A stretch of 64,000 nucleotides of DNA, from the NCBI RefSeq assembly GCF_007748095.1, contig NZ_CP036287.1:1240001-1304000 (forward strand). The letters are read 5' to 3'. Numbering within the stretch: the first letter of the stretch is position 1; the number at the start of each line of letters is the position of its first letter. The notes under the pieces are model-generated. The model was not told the DNA's origin and did not search any database. It was given only the letters and a program-made list of their open reading frames with translations. A program made the translations under genes and the position numbers. This DNA is from Engelhardtia mirabilis (GTDB taxonomy: Bacteria; Planctomycetota; UBA1135; GCA-002686595). Below are positions 26,701 through 33,988 of the stretch, in pieces.

Positions 26701-27049
26701 GCGCGCGGGTCAGCCAGGGCGGCGCGGCGGAGCGCGCCTGACCCCAGAAGCAGGGCTTGCCGCGACCCAGGGCGAAACCCAGCTCGAAGCCCACGTTGGC
26801 GTTGGCGTGGTCGACCATGCCCACCACCGCGTCGGCCCGGCCGATCTCCGCCTCGATCGTCGACCACAGGTCGGGCCCGCGTGCGGCGCCCTCCGCGGTG
26901 CGCGGCTGCACGCCGTCGGGGGGAGCGTCGACGAAGTCTTCGAGGACGGCCGCGACCGTCTTGTCGGTGAAGTCGAAGGCGAAGAAGACCCGCTTGGGGT
27001 CCTCCTCGTCATGCGAGGCGGCAGGTGCCTCGACAGCGTTCTCGGTCAT
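23789..27049 (-). CDS. TIR-like - NACHT (STAND) - FGE/C-type-lectin receptor (DGR target 2)
   Basis: The 1086-residue protein opens with a TIR-like or deoxyribosyltransferase-like domain (KRVFFAFDFTDKTV; NANVGFELGFALGRGKP, residues about 20-160) and a second related segment to about 260 (WRVVWVLLDFDPDVEKRDG). The NACHT core has Walker A GDPGSGKST (about 400), Walker B VWILLDGLDEV (about 470) and sensor VVTSRR; helical arms and REFLAARAL follow. The C-terminal FGE/CLec domain starts near 870 (VRIPPTGDT) and ends in VR2. STAND proteins typically oligomerise on sensing and activate an effector; here the TIR-like end would be the effector and the variable lectin tip the sensor. An AGAGGGAG site precedes the start. 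It is the paralog of the 27697 gene. Confidence 0.92.
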   Translation of the reverse strand: MTENAVEAPAASHDEEDPKRVFFAFDFTDKTVAAVLEDFVDAPPDGVQPRTAEGAARGPDLWSTIEAEIGRADAVVGMVDHANANVGFELGFALGRGKPCFWGQARSAAPPWLTRAPFIGVIRDRASDRDELAAMVAGEGTVVEGRATLDNGTILLCPAPNLGRGIIQRVRTERPDWTVLDPSGWNLVDLVEKLDGAWRVVWVLLDFDPDVEKRDGQANAAHAAIAGFAAAQGLKVCPYRFESAREVVDVGRQVKEFRGALQFMQLMDELDQTLEADRAAVLAASKVRAGETGRGADQAAPATVAPLDAYRRWVQSAHATTVPFFGTTAKALKDVYVGLNVRIDQARHFEMRGDSDVEEDFRRKSLFSAARLTLGDLLRIPANLEVGVTGRWILLGDPGSGKSTLCRRLSCELARDEAGPLPVFASLNRLAATDNRRDVFDLVAADATRTSAESPAELAADLRERAREGLVWILLDGLDEVNEADAPRVPEILAALAADFGDCPIVVTSRRTAYAGPPEASFVAADLLPLDAPAQRQLLANWIGEGAAASAWERIQRSPRMVELAANPFLLTLIAKLEDEDTPLPPTRGALYDQAVKLLLRRGFGVERREMNSPQAAAAVLAPLSLELQRAGGESWTEDQVYQALSLAAEGSPAVRRALRQDWGDKTGEFLRDVRRNAGVLGPHDGPGGDWRYLHRSLREFLAARALADDEGLDVDGLIALLDTREGQRHWGETVALLVGLLGQEDPRRGALLEAIVTRDHDLAHRTLPQLEGLDPEEALELLDQVPAEESGDDAPWDGVDLAELLRNLRLDGADCGEVRRLVLEPVTPSMETRDLAHRYFALETSGVGVEREAFFRRCGRWPSTGVPNPPAMVRIPPTGDTSVSFAMGSPDGVGHGDERPQRQVTLSAYSMGATAVTEAEYARFDKSKGAKHPNHPVAGVSWWDAWLYARWVGCELPSEAQWECAARAGTTERWSHGDDEAELGEYAWFNGNSENRRHDVGTRKANPWGLLDMHGNVREWCADWLGEYDEAQTEDPSGLAAGADRVLRGGCCWDFADGCRSAYRNGLRPWWRGDYVGFRVVLPSS
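23795..23923 (-). repeat. DGR variable repeat VR2
   Basis: The 129-base repeat aligns to TR with 16 differences. Twelve are at TR adenines; four are not (CAC to GAC, TCC to TGC, the G of GAC to T, the last C of AAC to G). The IMH block is identical. The four extra changes cluster in the first half, suggesting either ordinary mutation after the last homing event or an older template. It encodes GADRVLRGGCCWDFADGCRS and beyond. Confidence 0.9.
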
Positions 27050-27050
27050 G

Positions 27051-27241
27051 GCTCCCTCTCCCTGGGTTGGCTCCGGGGGAGTCTAGGGGCAGCCGGGCCG
27101 GCTGTCAGGGGGGGGCTGGCTCGCGAGCGGGATGGCGGCCTCTCGCGTGGCGGACTGCATCGTCCAGGCAGTCTGGCACGCCGTCGGCAAGGGGCGTCTT
27201 CCCACCGGCTTCCCGAGCCATGCATCGCCGAGCGGCGATGG
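27051..27241. other. Intergenic region upstream of target 2
   Basis: These about 190 bases lie 5' of the minus-strand gene starting at 27049 and must hold its promoter unless it is read through from target 3. A GGGAGAGGGAG ribosome-binding stretch abuts the start codon. No convincing small gene or promoter hexamers were identified. Confidence 0.4.
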
Positions 27242-27550
27242 TCACAGGGCAGTGGAGGTTCTCGGTGGCGAGTCGGTCGCTGCGGATGGTGGGTCGGGGG
27301 AACTCGTGAAGGAGATCCACAGCGCACCCTCGACTGGCGGTTCGTCATCCCCCCGATGGGGTACTCGAGAGGCGGACGTCAGGTGCCATGGGCGAAACGG
27401 CCGCCTTGACTCACGCCCGTCGATCCGCTCGTCACTTGCTTGCCGGCCACCGATCTTGCTGCCGCGCAGGTCGCCGCGGCGCAGGCGGTCGCGGAGGGTG
27501 CGCTCGTTGACGTTGATGAGAAGCGCCGCTTCGCGCAGGGTCAGGTCCAT
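27242..27550 (-). pseudogene. Truncated copy of the DGR-associated HTH gene
   Basis: The first 36 residues, MDLTLREAALLINVNERTLR through GDLRGSKIGGR, match the HTH gene at 23642 almost exactly, including its ribosome site. After that the frame has no similarity to the helical domain and runs to a stop at 27242 through Pro/Ser/Arg-rich sequence. It sits 146 bases downstream of target 3, the same spacing as the intact gene after target 2. It is thus the decayed end of a duplicated target-HTH block. A short DNA-binding protein could still be made, but I think it is a remnant. Confidence 0.7.
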
Positions 27551-27651
27551 TGCTCTCCTCCTCTCGGGTTGCAGGTGAGGGAGCGGACGGGCGGTGGGGG
27601 CGTGCGTGAAAGGACGCTTGGCGGTTCTCGCCGGCGGGATCTGGTCATCCC

Positions 27652-27665
27652 CGGCGGAACCGCCG
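27652..27665 (-). other. Palindrome downstream of VR3
   Basis: CGGCGG-TT-CCGCCG (minus strand) forms a six-base-pair GC stem. It lies 37 bases beyond VR3, exactly as for the other two VRs. Conservation of stem and spacing, with a changed centre, supports a structural role. Confidence 0.7.
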
Positions 27666-27696
27666 CCGATCGGACACATCAAGAACAAGGGCGAGG

Positions 27697-30600
27697 TCAA
27701 GAGCTGGGGAGGACGACGCGGAAGCCGACGAAGTCGTCGCGCCCCCAGGGCCAGCCCCCGAGGCGGAAGGCCGAGCGGCAGAAGTCCGCGTCGTCCCAGT
27801 AGGAGCCGCCGCGCAGGACGCGGTGGGCGCCCGCGGCGGGCCCCGGCGGATTCTCCGTCTCGGCATCGTCGTAGTCGCCGTGCCAGTCCATACACCACTC
27901 CCAGACGTTCCCATGCATATCGAGGAGGCCCCAGGTGTTGGCCTTCCGCGTCCCAACGTCATGCGGGCGGTTCTCTGAGTTCCCATCAAACCACGCGTAT
28001 TCGCCGAGCTGCGCCTCGTCGTCGCCGTGGGACCAGCGCTCCGTCGTCCCTGCGCGCGCCGCGCACTCCCACTGCGCCTCGGACAGCAATTCGCACCCCA
28101 CCCAGCGTGCGTAGAGCCAAGCCTCCCACCACGAGACCTCCACGACCGGGCGGTTCGGGTGCTCGGCGCCCTTGGTCGTGTCGAATTGTGCGTATTCCGC
28201 CTCGGTGACCGCCGTCGCGCCCATCGAGTAGGCGGAGAGCGTCACCTGACGCTGCGGTCGCTCGACGTCGTCTCCGACCCCGTCGGGACTCCCCATCAGG
28301 AACGACACCGTCGCGTCACCACTCGGCGGAATCTGCACCATCGTCGGCGGATTCGGGGCACTACTCGACGGCCAACGACCACAGCGGCGGAAGAACGCCT
28401 CGCGGTCCACCCCGACCCCCGACTTCTCGAGGGCGAAGTAGCGGTGGGCGAGGTCCCGCGTCTCCATGGACGGTCCCACCGGCTCGAGCACGAGGCGACG
28501 CACTTCGTCACAGTCCGCGCCATCGAGACGGAGGTTCCGCAGCAGCTCCGCCAGGTCGACTCCGTCCCAGGGGGCGTCGTCGCCTCGCTCCTCAGCGGGC
28601 ACCTGATCGAGCAGATCCAACGCTTCCTCGGGATCGAGCCCCTCGAGCTGCGGCAGGGTCCGGTGGGCCAGGTCGTGGTCCCGCTTGACGATCGCTTCGA
28701 TCAGCCCTTTGCGGCGCGGATCCTCGCGCTCCAGGAGACCGACGAGCAGCGCGACGGTCTCGCCCCAGCGGGCGCGGCCCTCCTCCGTCTCAAGGTGCTT
28801 CACGAGCGTATCGGTGTCGAGATCCGCTTGCGCCTCGAGTGCCCGCGCCGCGAGGAACTCACGCAGGCTGCGGTGCAGGTAGCGCCAGTCGCTGGTCGCC
28901 CCGTCGTGGGGGCCGATCACCCCGGCGTTGCGCGCCACGTCTTCGATGAAGTCCCCAGTACCACCGGGCCAGTCGAGGCGCAGCATGTCGGCCAGTTCAT
29001 CACTCGCGCCGGCGGCGGCGACCAGGGCCTTGTGGATTGCCTCGCGCGGCCAGCTCTCACCGCCGGCCTCCTGCAGGGTGAGCGAAATGGGCACCAGCAG
29101 GGCCTCGGTCGACTCCGGCGAGCGCATGCGCGTGCGCTCCACCCCGAAGCCGCGAGTCAAGAGCAGCTTGATCGCCTGGTCGTACAACGCACCGCGCGTC
29201 GCCGGCAGGGGCGCGCCCTCGCGGTGCAGCTCGGCCAGGAGCGTCAACAGGAACGGGTTGCGGGCCAGGTCAGCCAGGCGCGCGGAGTTCTGCAGGCGCT
29301 CCCAGGCCAGGTCCGCCTCGGTGGCGCCGAGCCAGTTGGCGAGGAGCTGGCGCTGGGCGCGCGGATCGAGGGCCAAGAGATCCGCGGCCACGAAGGCCTC
29401 GTCCGGGGCGCCGCCGTAGCCGGTGCGACGGGAGGTCACCAGGATCGGGCAGTCGGGGTAGGCCTCGGCCAGCTTCCGCAACAGACCCTTCACACGGGGT
29501 GCGTCCGACTCGCGTACCTCGTCCAGGCCGTCGAGCAGGATCCACGCGCCTCCGTCCGAGGCACGCTCGCGCAGGGCGTCGGCGAGCTCCGCCCGGGACG
29601 TCGCGTCGCTGCGGGTGGCGTCCTTCGCGACGAGGGCGAAGGGGTCGTCCGTGTTGCCGGCGTCGGCCAGGCGTGCGAGCGACACCAAGATCGGCAGCGG
29701 GCGCGACTCGTCCTGGGCCAGCTCGCAGGCCAGGCGGCGACAGAGGGTCGACTTGCCGCTGCCCGGATCCCCGAGCAGGACCCAGCGGCGGGTGATCCCG
29801 AGCCGTTTGTTGGCGGGGATCGCCAGCAGCTCGTCCAGGGAGAGGCGGTCCGCTGCGAAGCCGCTCTTCATTCGCAGGGCTTCGTCGGCGTCGGAGTCCC
29901 CGCGGGCCTCGAAGCGGTGGGACTCTGCCACGCGAATGTTCAGCCCGACGAAGACGTCCCGCAGGGCCCGTGCGGTGTCGCCGAAGAAGGGGACGGTCGT
30001 CGCGTGTTCCGAGGGGACCCACTTGCGGAAGGCGGCGATGGGGTCGGTGACCTTGGGTGCGATGACGGCTTCGCTTCCGACCGAGGCCCCCTGCCCGTTC
30101 CCGCGCAGCCGCTCGATCACCGCGGCGCGCAGCTCCGGCCCGTCGCGCTTCTCCATCTCGGCCACGCGGCTGAGGAAGTCGTTCTCGGTCGTGAAGCGGC
30201 GCGCGTCGACACCCACGTCGACGATCTCGATCGCGGCCGTGCTCTTGAACACGCGCAGCTCGAGCCCGCGCGCCTTGGCGAAGCCGGCCACGGCCGCGTG
30301 CCCCGCGTTGGCGCGCCCGTGGCGGCCGGTCACGGTCGGATCGAAGGGCAGGACCACCCAGACCACGCGCCAGCAGTCGGCCAGGACGTCCTCGAGCTTG
30401 GCCAGGCTCCAGCCGGAGACGTCCGGCACTTTCCAGTCGTTCTCGAAGCCCTCGACCGACTCGAGCAGGTCCTCGCCCACGTAGTCGCTGGGGCACAGGA
30501 ACAGGGTCCCCTCGCCGGGGGCGATCGTCGTCTCGACCACCTGGCCGTCCCTGGCGATCAGGTCGACGATCTCCGAGCGCTTGCTGGCGGCTCCGCGCAG

Positions 30601-30969
30601 CAAGCCGCCGAACGGCGGACCCTGGATCCACTCCGGCGCGCCGCTCCTCGATTGGCCGAGGTAGCAGGGCTTGCCGAGGCCCAGGGCGAAGCCGTACTCG
30701 AAGGCGACGTTGGCGTTGGCGTGGTCGACCAGGGCGGCGACCTTGTCGGCCCCGCGGATCCTCGCCTCGACCTTGCCCCACAGGTCCCCGAGCTCGCCCC
30801 CGGCGACGCTCGGCTCGAAGGCCGTGTGGCGACCGTCACGGTGGCGGTCGACGAGTCCGTCGACCACCGGGCGGAGCGTCTTGTCGTTGAAGTCGAAGGC
30901 GAAGAAGACCTTGTCCCCTGCGCCTGCCGTGTTCGGCCTGTCGGCGGCCGCCTCGTCCCCAGCTCCCAT
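27697..30969 (-). CDS. TIR-like - NACHT (STAND) - FGE/C-type-lectin receptor (DGR target 3)
   Basis: The protein is about 1090 residues and collinear with target 2. The N-terminal TIR-like domain has KVFFAFDFNDKT and NANVAFEYGFALGLGKP (note FEYG in place of FELG). A second Rossmann-like segment (WRVVWVVLPFDPTVTGRHG) follows. The NACHT has GDPGSGKST (about 400), AWILLDGLDEV and ILVTSRR, then REFLAARAL. The FGE/CLec domain (MVQIPPSGDATVSF, GNVWEWC) ends in VR3. AGGAGG sits directly against a first ATG at 30975 and six bases from a second at 30969, so 30969 is the better start. It lies downstream of a secreted-protein gene on the same strand and upstream of target 2; the run from here to the RT could be one transcript. 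Confidence 0.92.
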   Translation of the reverse strand: MGAGDEAAADRPNTAGAGDKVFFAFDFNDKTLRPVVDGLVDRHRDGRHTAFEPSVAGGELGDLWGKVEARIRGADKVAALVDHANANVAFEYGFALGLGKPCYLGQSRSGAPEWIQGPPFGGLLRGAASKRSEIVDLIARDGQVVETTIAPGEGTLFLCPSDYVGEDLLESVEGFENDWKVPDVSGWSLAKLEDVLADCWRVVWVVLPFDPTVTGRHGRANAGHAAVAGFAKARGLELRVFKSTAAIEIVDVGVDARRFTTENDFLSRVAEMEKRDGPELRAAVIERLRGNGQGASVGSEAVIAPKVTDPIAAFRKWVPSEHATTVPFFGDTARALRDVFVGLNIRVAESHRFEARGDSDADEALRMKSGFAADRLSLDELLAIPANKRLGITRRWVLLGDPGSGKSTLCRRLACELAQDESRPLPILVSLARLADAGNTDDPFALVAKDATRSDATSRAELADALRERASDGGAWILLDGLDEVRESDAPRVKGLLRKLAEAYPDCPILVTSRRTGYGGAPDEAFVAADLLALDPRAQRQLLANWLGATEADLAWERLQNSARLADLARNPFLLTLLAELHREGAPLPATRGALYDQAIKLLLTRGFGVERTRMRSPESTEALLVPISLTLQEAGGESWPREAIHKALVAAAGASDELADMLRLDWPGGTGDFIEDVARNAGVIGPHDGATSDWRYLHRSLREFLAARALEAQADLDTDTLVKHLETEEGRARWGETVALLVGLLEREDPRRKGLIEAIVKRDHDLAHRTLPQLEGLDPEEALDLLDQVPAEERGDDAPWDGVDLAELLRNLRLDGADCDEVRRLVLEPVGPSMETRDLAHRYFALEKSGVGVDREAFFRRCGRWPSSSAPNPPTMVQIPPSGDATVSFLMGSPDGVGDDVERPQRQVTLSAYSMGATAVTEAEYAQFDTTKGAEHPNRPVVEVSWWEAWLYARWVGCELLSEAQWECAARAGTTERWSHGDDEAQLGEYAWFDGNSENRPHDVGTRKANTWGLLDMHGNVWEWCMDWHGDYDDAETENPPGPAAGAHRVLRGGSYWDDADFCRSAFRLGGWPWGRDDFVGFRVVLPSS
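27703..27831 (-). repeat. DGR variable repeat VR3
   Basis: The 129 bases differ from TR at 14 positions, all TR adenines (for example AAC to TTC, AAC to CTC, AAC to GGC, AGG to GGG). No other base is changed. The 27-base IMH block is identical. With VR1 this is the strongest evidence that the system has been active in this lineage. Confidence 0.95.
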
Positions 30970-31033
30970 CGTCATCCTCCTGTCGATGGCCGCAGTCTAG
31001 GACCGCCAGCGCCGGGCGAGGGCGTAGGACCCG

Positions 31034-33433
31034 CTAAGGAACGATCGCGAGGGGCACCGGCACGCTGACCAGGAGCAACGAGCCGCTGAGCGGATCGAGG
31101 CCGACCCAGGCGTGGTTTAGCTCCAGGCCAGCGAGGGCGGGCGGGCTCGACGGGGGCAGGGTGATCGTGGCCGTGGCGCGGCCGAGGTCGTCGAGCAGAC
31201 CGGCGGTCTGACCGAACGGCCCCTGGTTCGCGAGGGACAGGGAGGCCAGCAGGTAGCTGTCGAGGTTGAGCGGGACCTGGACGCCGCCCAGGTCGAGGCC
31301 GGGCGCGGTTCCGGAGGCGGAGCCGGCGACGAGGTAGAGGTCGCCGGCGAGACCCACGCCGCCGCCCAGGTGCAGGGCCTGCTGGCCGCCCGCCGAGGCG
31401 GAGACCGCGTCCTGACAGGCGTAGAGGTCTTGCGAGGATGGCAGGCCGAAGAGGGTGCCGTTGGCCGATGCCGCGCCGCCGCCCGTCAACAGGCGATCGG
31501 GACCAACGTCGATCGATTCCCATTGGACCGTGCCGGACGAAGTCGGGTGGGTGACGATCTGCGCCAGGCTCCAACCGGTCGCGCTGCGGTCGAAGACGTA
31601 GGCCCGCTTCTGGTTCAAGGCTCCGACGGCGATGCGATCGCCGTGCACGGCGACGTCCCTGCCGAAGTAGGCGAAGGGCGTCGAGGCAGTGGGGTAGAGC
31701 AGGGCCGTCTGCATCCAGGCGCCGCTCGGCTGTTGCCGCTCGAAGACGTAGGCGGCGCCGTTGGTCTGGCCGGTCAGGGCGTCGTCGGAGCTGGCGCCGA
31801 CCACCGCCACGGAACCGTCGAGGTCGACCGCGTAGCCGAAGGTGCTGACACCGATTGCGCCACTGGGCACCAGCTTGGCGGCTTCCTGCCAGCCGGTCGG
31901 GCCGCGCTCGAAGACGTAGACCGCGCCCTCGGTGCCGAGGTCGCCGCGGGCGCCGACCAGGATCGTGTCGCCGTCGACGGCGACGCTGTAGCCGAATCCG
32001 GGGGGCGCGGCGACGTCGCTGGTGGCGAGGACGGCGGTCTCGATCCACTGGCCGGCGACGCGCTCGAAGACGACGGCGACGGTCGGGCCCGCGAAGTAGG
32101 TCTCGCGACCGAGCACGGCGACCCCTCCGTCGAGGGCCACGGCCGCGCCGAAGTGCAGGCCGGGCTGAGCCACCGACGGGACCAGCTCGGCGGCCTCGAT
32201 CCAGCTCCCGCGGACCTGCTCGAAGACGAAGGCGGCGCCGCCGTCGATCGCGCCGCTGTCGCGGCCCGGGGCGCCGGCGAGGACGATCGAGCCGTCGACG
32301 TCGGCCGAGGTCCCGATCCCGTCGTTGCTGTTGGCCGTGACCGGGTACAGCTCGGCCAGCTCGCTCCATTGGCCGACGAGCGGGCCGTAGACGTGCACCG
32401 AGCCGGTGAAGAGGCCGGGGACGCCCCCGAGGCTGTTGCCGACCACCGCGCGATCGCCCGACAGGGCCACCGAACCGAAGGGGGCGAAGAGCGGTGACTG
32501 GAGGGACACGACGGCGCAGGGGTCGAGGGGCGAGCCCGACTCCTGCGAGGTCAGGTGCAGCCACCAAGCGCGGAGCTGGCCGACGTCCTCGAGCTGGCCG
32601 TCGTAGACCGACAGGCGCCAGGTGCCCTGGGTACCCATGCCGTCGAAGGTGCCAAGGGCCGTGCCCGAATCGGTCGTGAAGCGGCCGGGGCCCTCGAGCG
32701 TGCCGACGGTCGCCGGGGCCTCGTCGTCGAGGGTGACCGAAGAGTAACCGGTCGAGAAGAAGCCTTGACCCTGCAGCAGCTTGGGCGCGATCACCTGGGG
32801 CCCCGAGAGGAAGAAGCTGACGTCGGAGGTGAAGCTGTGGGTGACGTCGAAACCCAGCTCCACGTCGAGGACCTCGAAGTCCTCGTCCACCTGCACGAAC
32901 GCCTGGGTCGCCTCGAAGTCGAGGATCGGCAGGTCCAGGTCGGGCGACACGTAGGTCCGCCCGTTGAACGCCAGGCTGTAGCTGACGATCGAGCCGGCGT
33001 TGCCCGGTGCGAGGTCGTCGACCACGAGCGTCCAGGTGCCGGCGGCCGGCTTGCCGTCGAAGGCACCCAGGTCGCCGATGGGGCGAAAGCTCGCGGCGAA
33101 GGGCGGCGATCCCGAGGCCAGGCTCGCGGCCGCCTCGTCGTCGAAGGTCGTGAAGCGCAGCTCCATCCCCGACGCGTCGCGATCGGCCAGCAGCACCGAG
33201 CTGCCGTCGGAGCTGCGCAGGGAGAGGCGCAGGTCCGACAGGCGCTCGTGGTCGAGCATCGCGATCACGTTCACGTCGGCGACGTCGAACGCCGCCTGCA
33301 TGTCGAGGGCCAGCGAGGCTGTCCCCACGGGTGGGATCGGGGTCGGCGCGGCGTCGGTGGTGAACACATCCGCGAACGCCGGACGCGCCGCGACGAGGGT
33401 GAACAGGAGGGCCGGGGTGATGAGCGAGCGCAC
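31034..33433 (-). CDS. Secreted protein with two P-domains and FG-GAP repeats
   Basis: The 799-residue product has a signal peptide (MRSLITPALLFTLVAARPAFA). Two proprotein-convertase P-domain-like modules follow; their conserved strands read AAGTWTLVVDD (about 130-140) and TQGTWRLSVYDGQ (about 268-280). Next come six or so FG-GAP-like repeats of the form FGYSVAVDGDTILVGARGD, each with YVFERG, predicting a beta-propeller (about 310-660). The end is the recurring C-terminal sandwich (LHLGGGVGLAGDLYLVAGSA through ALAGLELNHAWVGLDP). It should be exported and surface bound, perhaps in adhesion or matrix binding. No catalytic motif is visible. It lies upstream of DGR target 3 on the same strand, 64 bases away. 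Confidence 0.88.
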   Translation of the reverse strand: MRSLITPALLFTLVAARPAFADVFTTDAAPTPIPPVGTASLALDMQAAFDVADVNVIAMLDHERLSDLRLSLRSSDGSSVLLADRDASGMELRFTTFDDEAAASLASGSPPFAASFRPIGDLGAFDGKPAAGTWTLVVDDLAPGNAGSIVSYSLAFNGRTYVSPDLDLPILDFEATQAFVQVDEDFEVLDVELGFDVTHSFTSDVSFFLSGPQVIAPKLLQGQGFFSTGYSSVTLDDEAPATVGTLEGPGRFTTDSGTALGTFDGMGTQGTWRLSVYDGQLEDVGQLRAWWLHLTSQESGSPLDPCAVVSLQSPLFAPFGSVALSGDRAVVGNSLGGVPGLFTGSVHVYGPLVGQWSELAELYPVTANSNDGIGTSADVDGSIVLAGAPGRDSGAIDGGAAFVFEQVRGSWIEAAELVPSVAQPGLHFGAAVALDGGVAVLGRETYFAGPTVAVVFERVAGQWIETAVLATSDVAAPPGFGYSVAVDGDTILVGARGDLGTEGAVYVFERGPTGWQEAAKLVPSGAIGVSTFGYAVDLDGSVAVVGASSDDALTGQTNGAAYVFERQQPSGAWMQTALLYPTASTPFAYFGRDVAVHGDRIAVGALNQKRAYVFDRSATGWSLAQIVTHPTSSGTVQWESIDVGPDRLLTGGGAASANGTLFGLPSSQDLYACQDAVSASAGGQQALHLGGGVGLAGDLYLVAGSASGTAPGLDLGGVQVPLNLDSYLLASLSLANQGPFGQTAGLLDDLGRATATITLPPSSPPALAGLELNHAWVGLDPLSGSLLLVSVPVPLAIVP

Positions 33434-33988
33434 GGGCCGATCCTAGGCCGGAGCCCCGGATCGGTGGGAGCGCAATGGCGAGACCACGCTCGTTCGGTCG
33501 CCAGCATCCCCGTCAGGCTTCGCATCCGGACCTAGCCCGCTCCGGCGTTTGCGGCTCGCGGAGCACCTGCAGGCTCGTCATCGACGGGAGAGGGCACCTG
33601 CAGGGCGGTTCGCTCCACTTCGGCGCCCGTCTACCGGCGGGACGCTAGGAATGGAGCATCCGCAGGCGCGGCGGTTGCGTGCTTCGAGACTCGGCGGGTG
33701 ACCTAGCCGCCGCCCGCCACGGCCCGGTGATCTCCCCCCGTGGCGCCACCCCCTTCCCGTGCACCACTGCGGAGCAGTCCGGGCTCTGGGTCGCGAGCTT
33801 CCAGACGAATCGTCGTAACGCGGGTGGCAGGTCCGCTCGCGAAGCTGCCTTCCCAGCGACACGAATGGGCGCCTGCCGCACCCGGGCTCCGCCCCAGCGG
33901 TAATTCGTCGGTATCGAAGTGACCACTCGAGCAGGAGCCCGGTTATCTCCGGGTGTCCATCCTCGCGCAGACCCTTGCCGACCCTCCG
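33434..33988. other. Intergenic region, no gene recognised
   Basis: This 555-base gap lies between divergent genes starting at 33433 (-) and 33989 (+). Short open frames on both strands have Arg/Pro/Ala-rich, shadow-like composition and no family features. It must contain the two promoters; I could not place them. Confidence 0.5.

Larger units (their letters stand above)
27447..28680 (-). repeat. Segmental duplication, copy 2 (pairs with 23538-24770)
   Basis: This is the partner of the block at 23538. Homology breaks on the left inside the HTH gene, at the codons for GSK(I/V)GGR, which marks a duplication or recombination joint. The right boundary is gradual and approximate. Confidence 0.68.
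18409..30969. mobile_element. Diversity-generating retroelement (DGR) locus with three receptor targets
   Basis: This is the whole system: three receptor genes ending in VRs, an HTH protein, an Avd-like protein, one TR and one reverse transcriptase. In known DGRs the RT copies TR RNA with adenine-specific errors, and the cDNA replaces VR in the target gene without loss of TR. All the pieces for that are visible here, and the VR/TR differences show the adenine signature. The arrangement VR2-HTH-avd-TR-RT on the minus strand follows the common target-avd-TR-RT order. VR1 lies on the opposite strand, which homing in trans or in inverted orientation can tolerate. No integrase or phage structural genes surround it, so it appears to be a chromosomal, cellular DGR. 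Confidence 0.93.

Noticed and set aside
24755..31068. Long + strand open frames (884 and 1013 residues) across the NACHT genes
   Set aside because: They are antisense shadows; the minus strand has Walker A/B and TIR-like motifs and ribosome binding sites.
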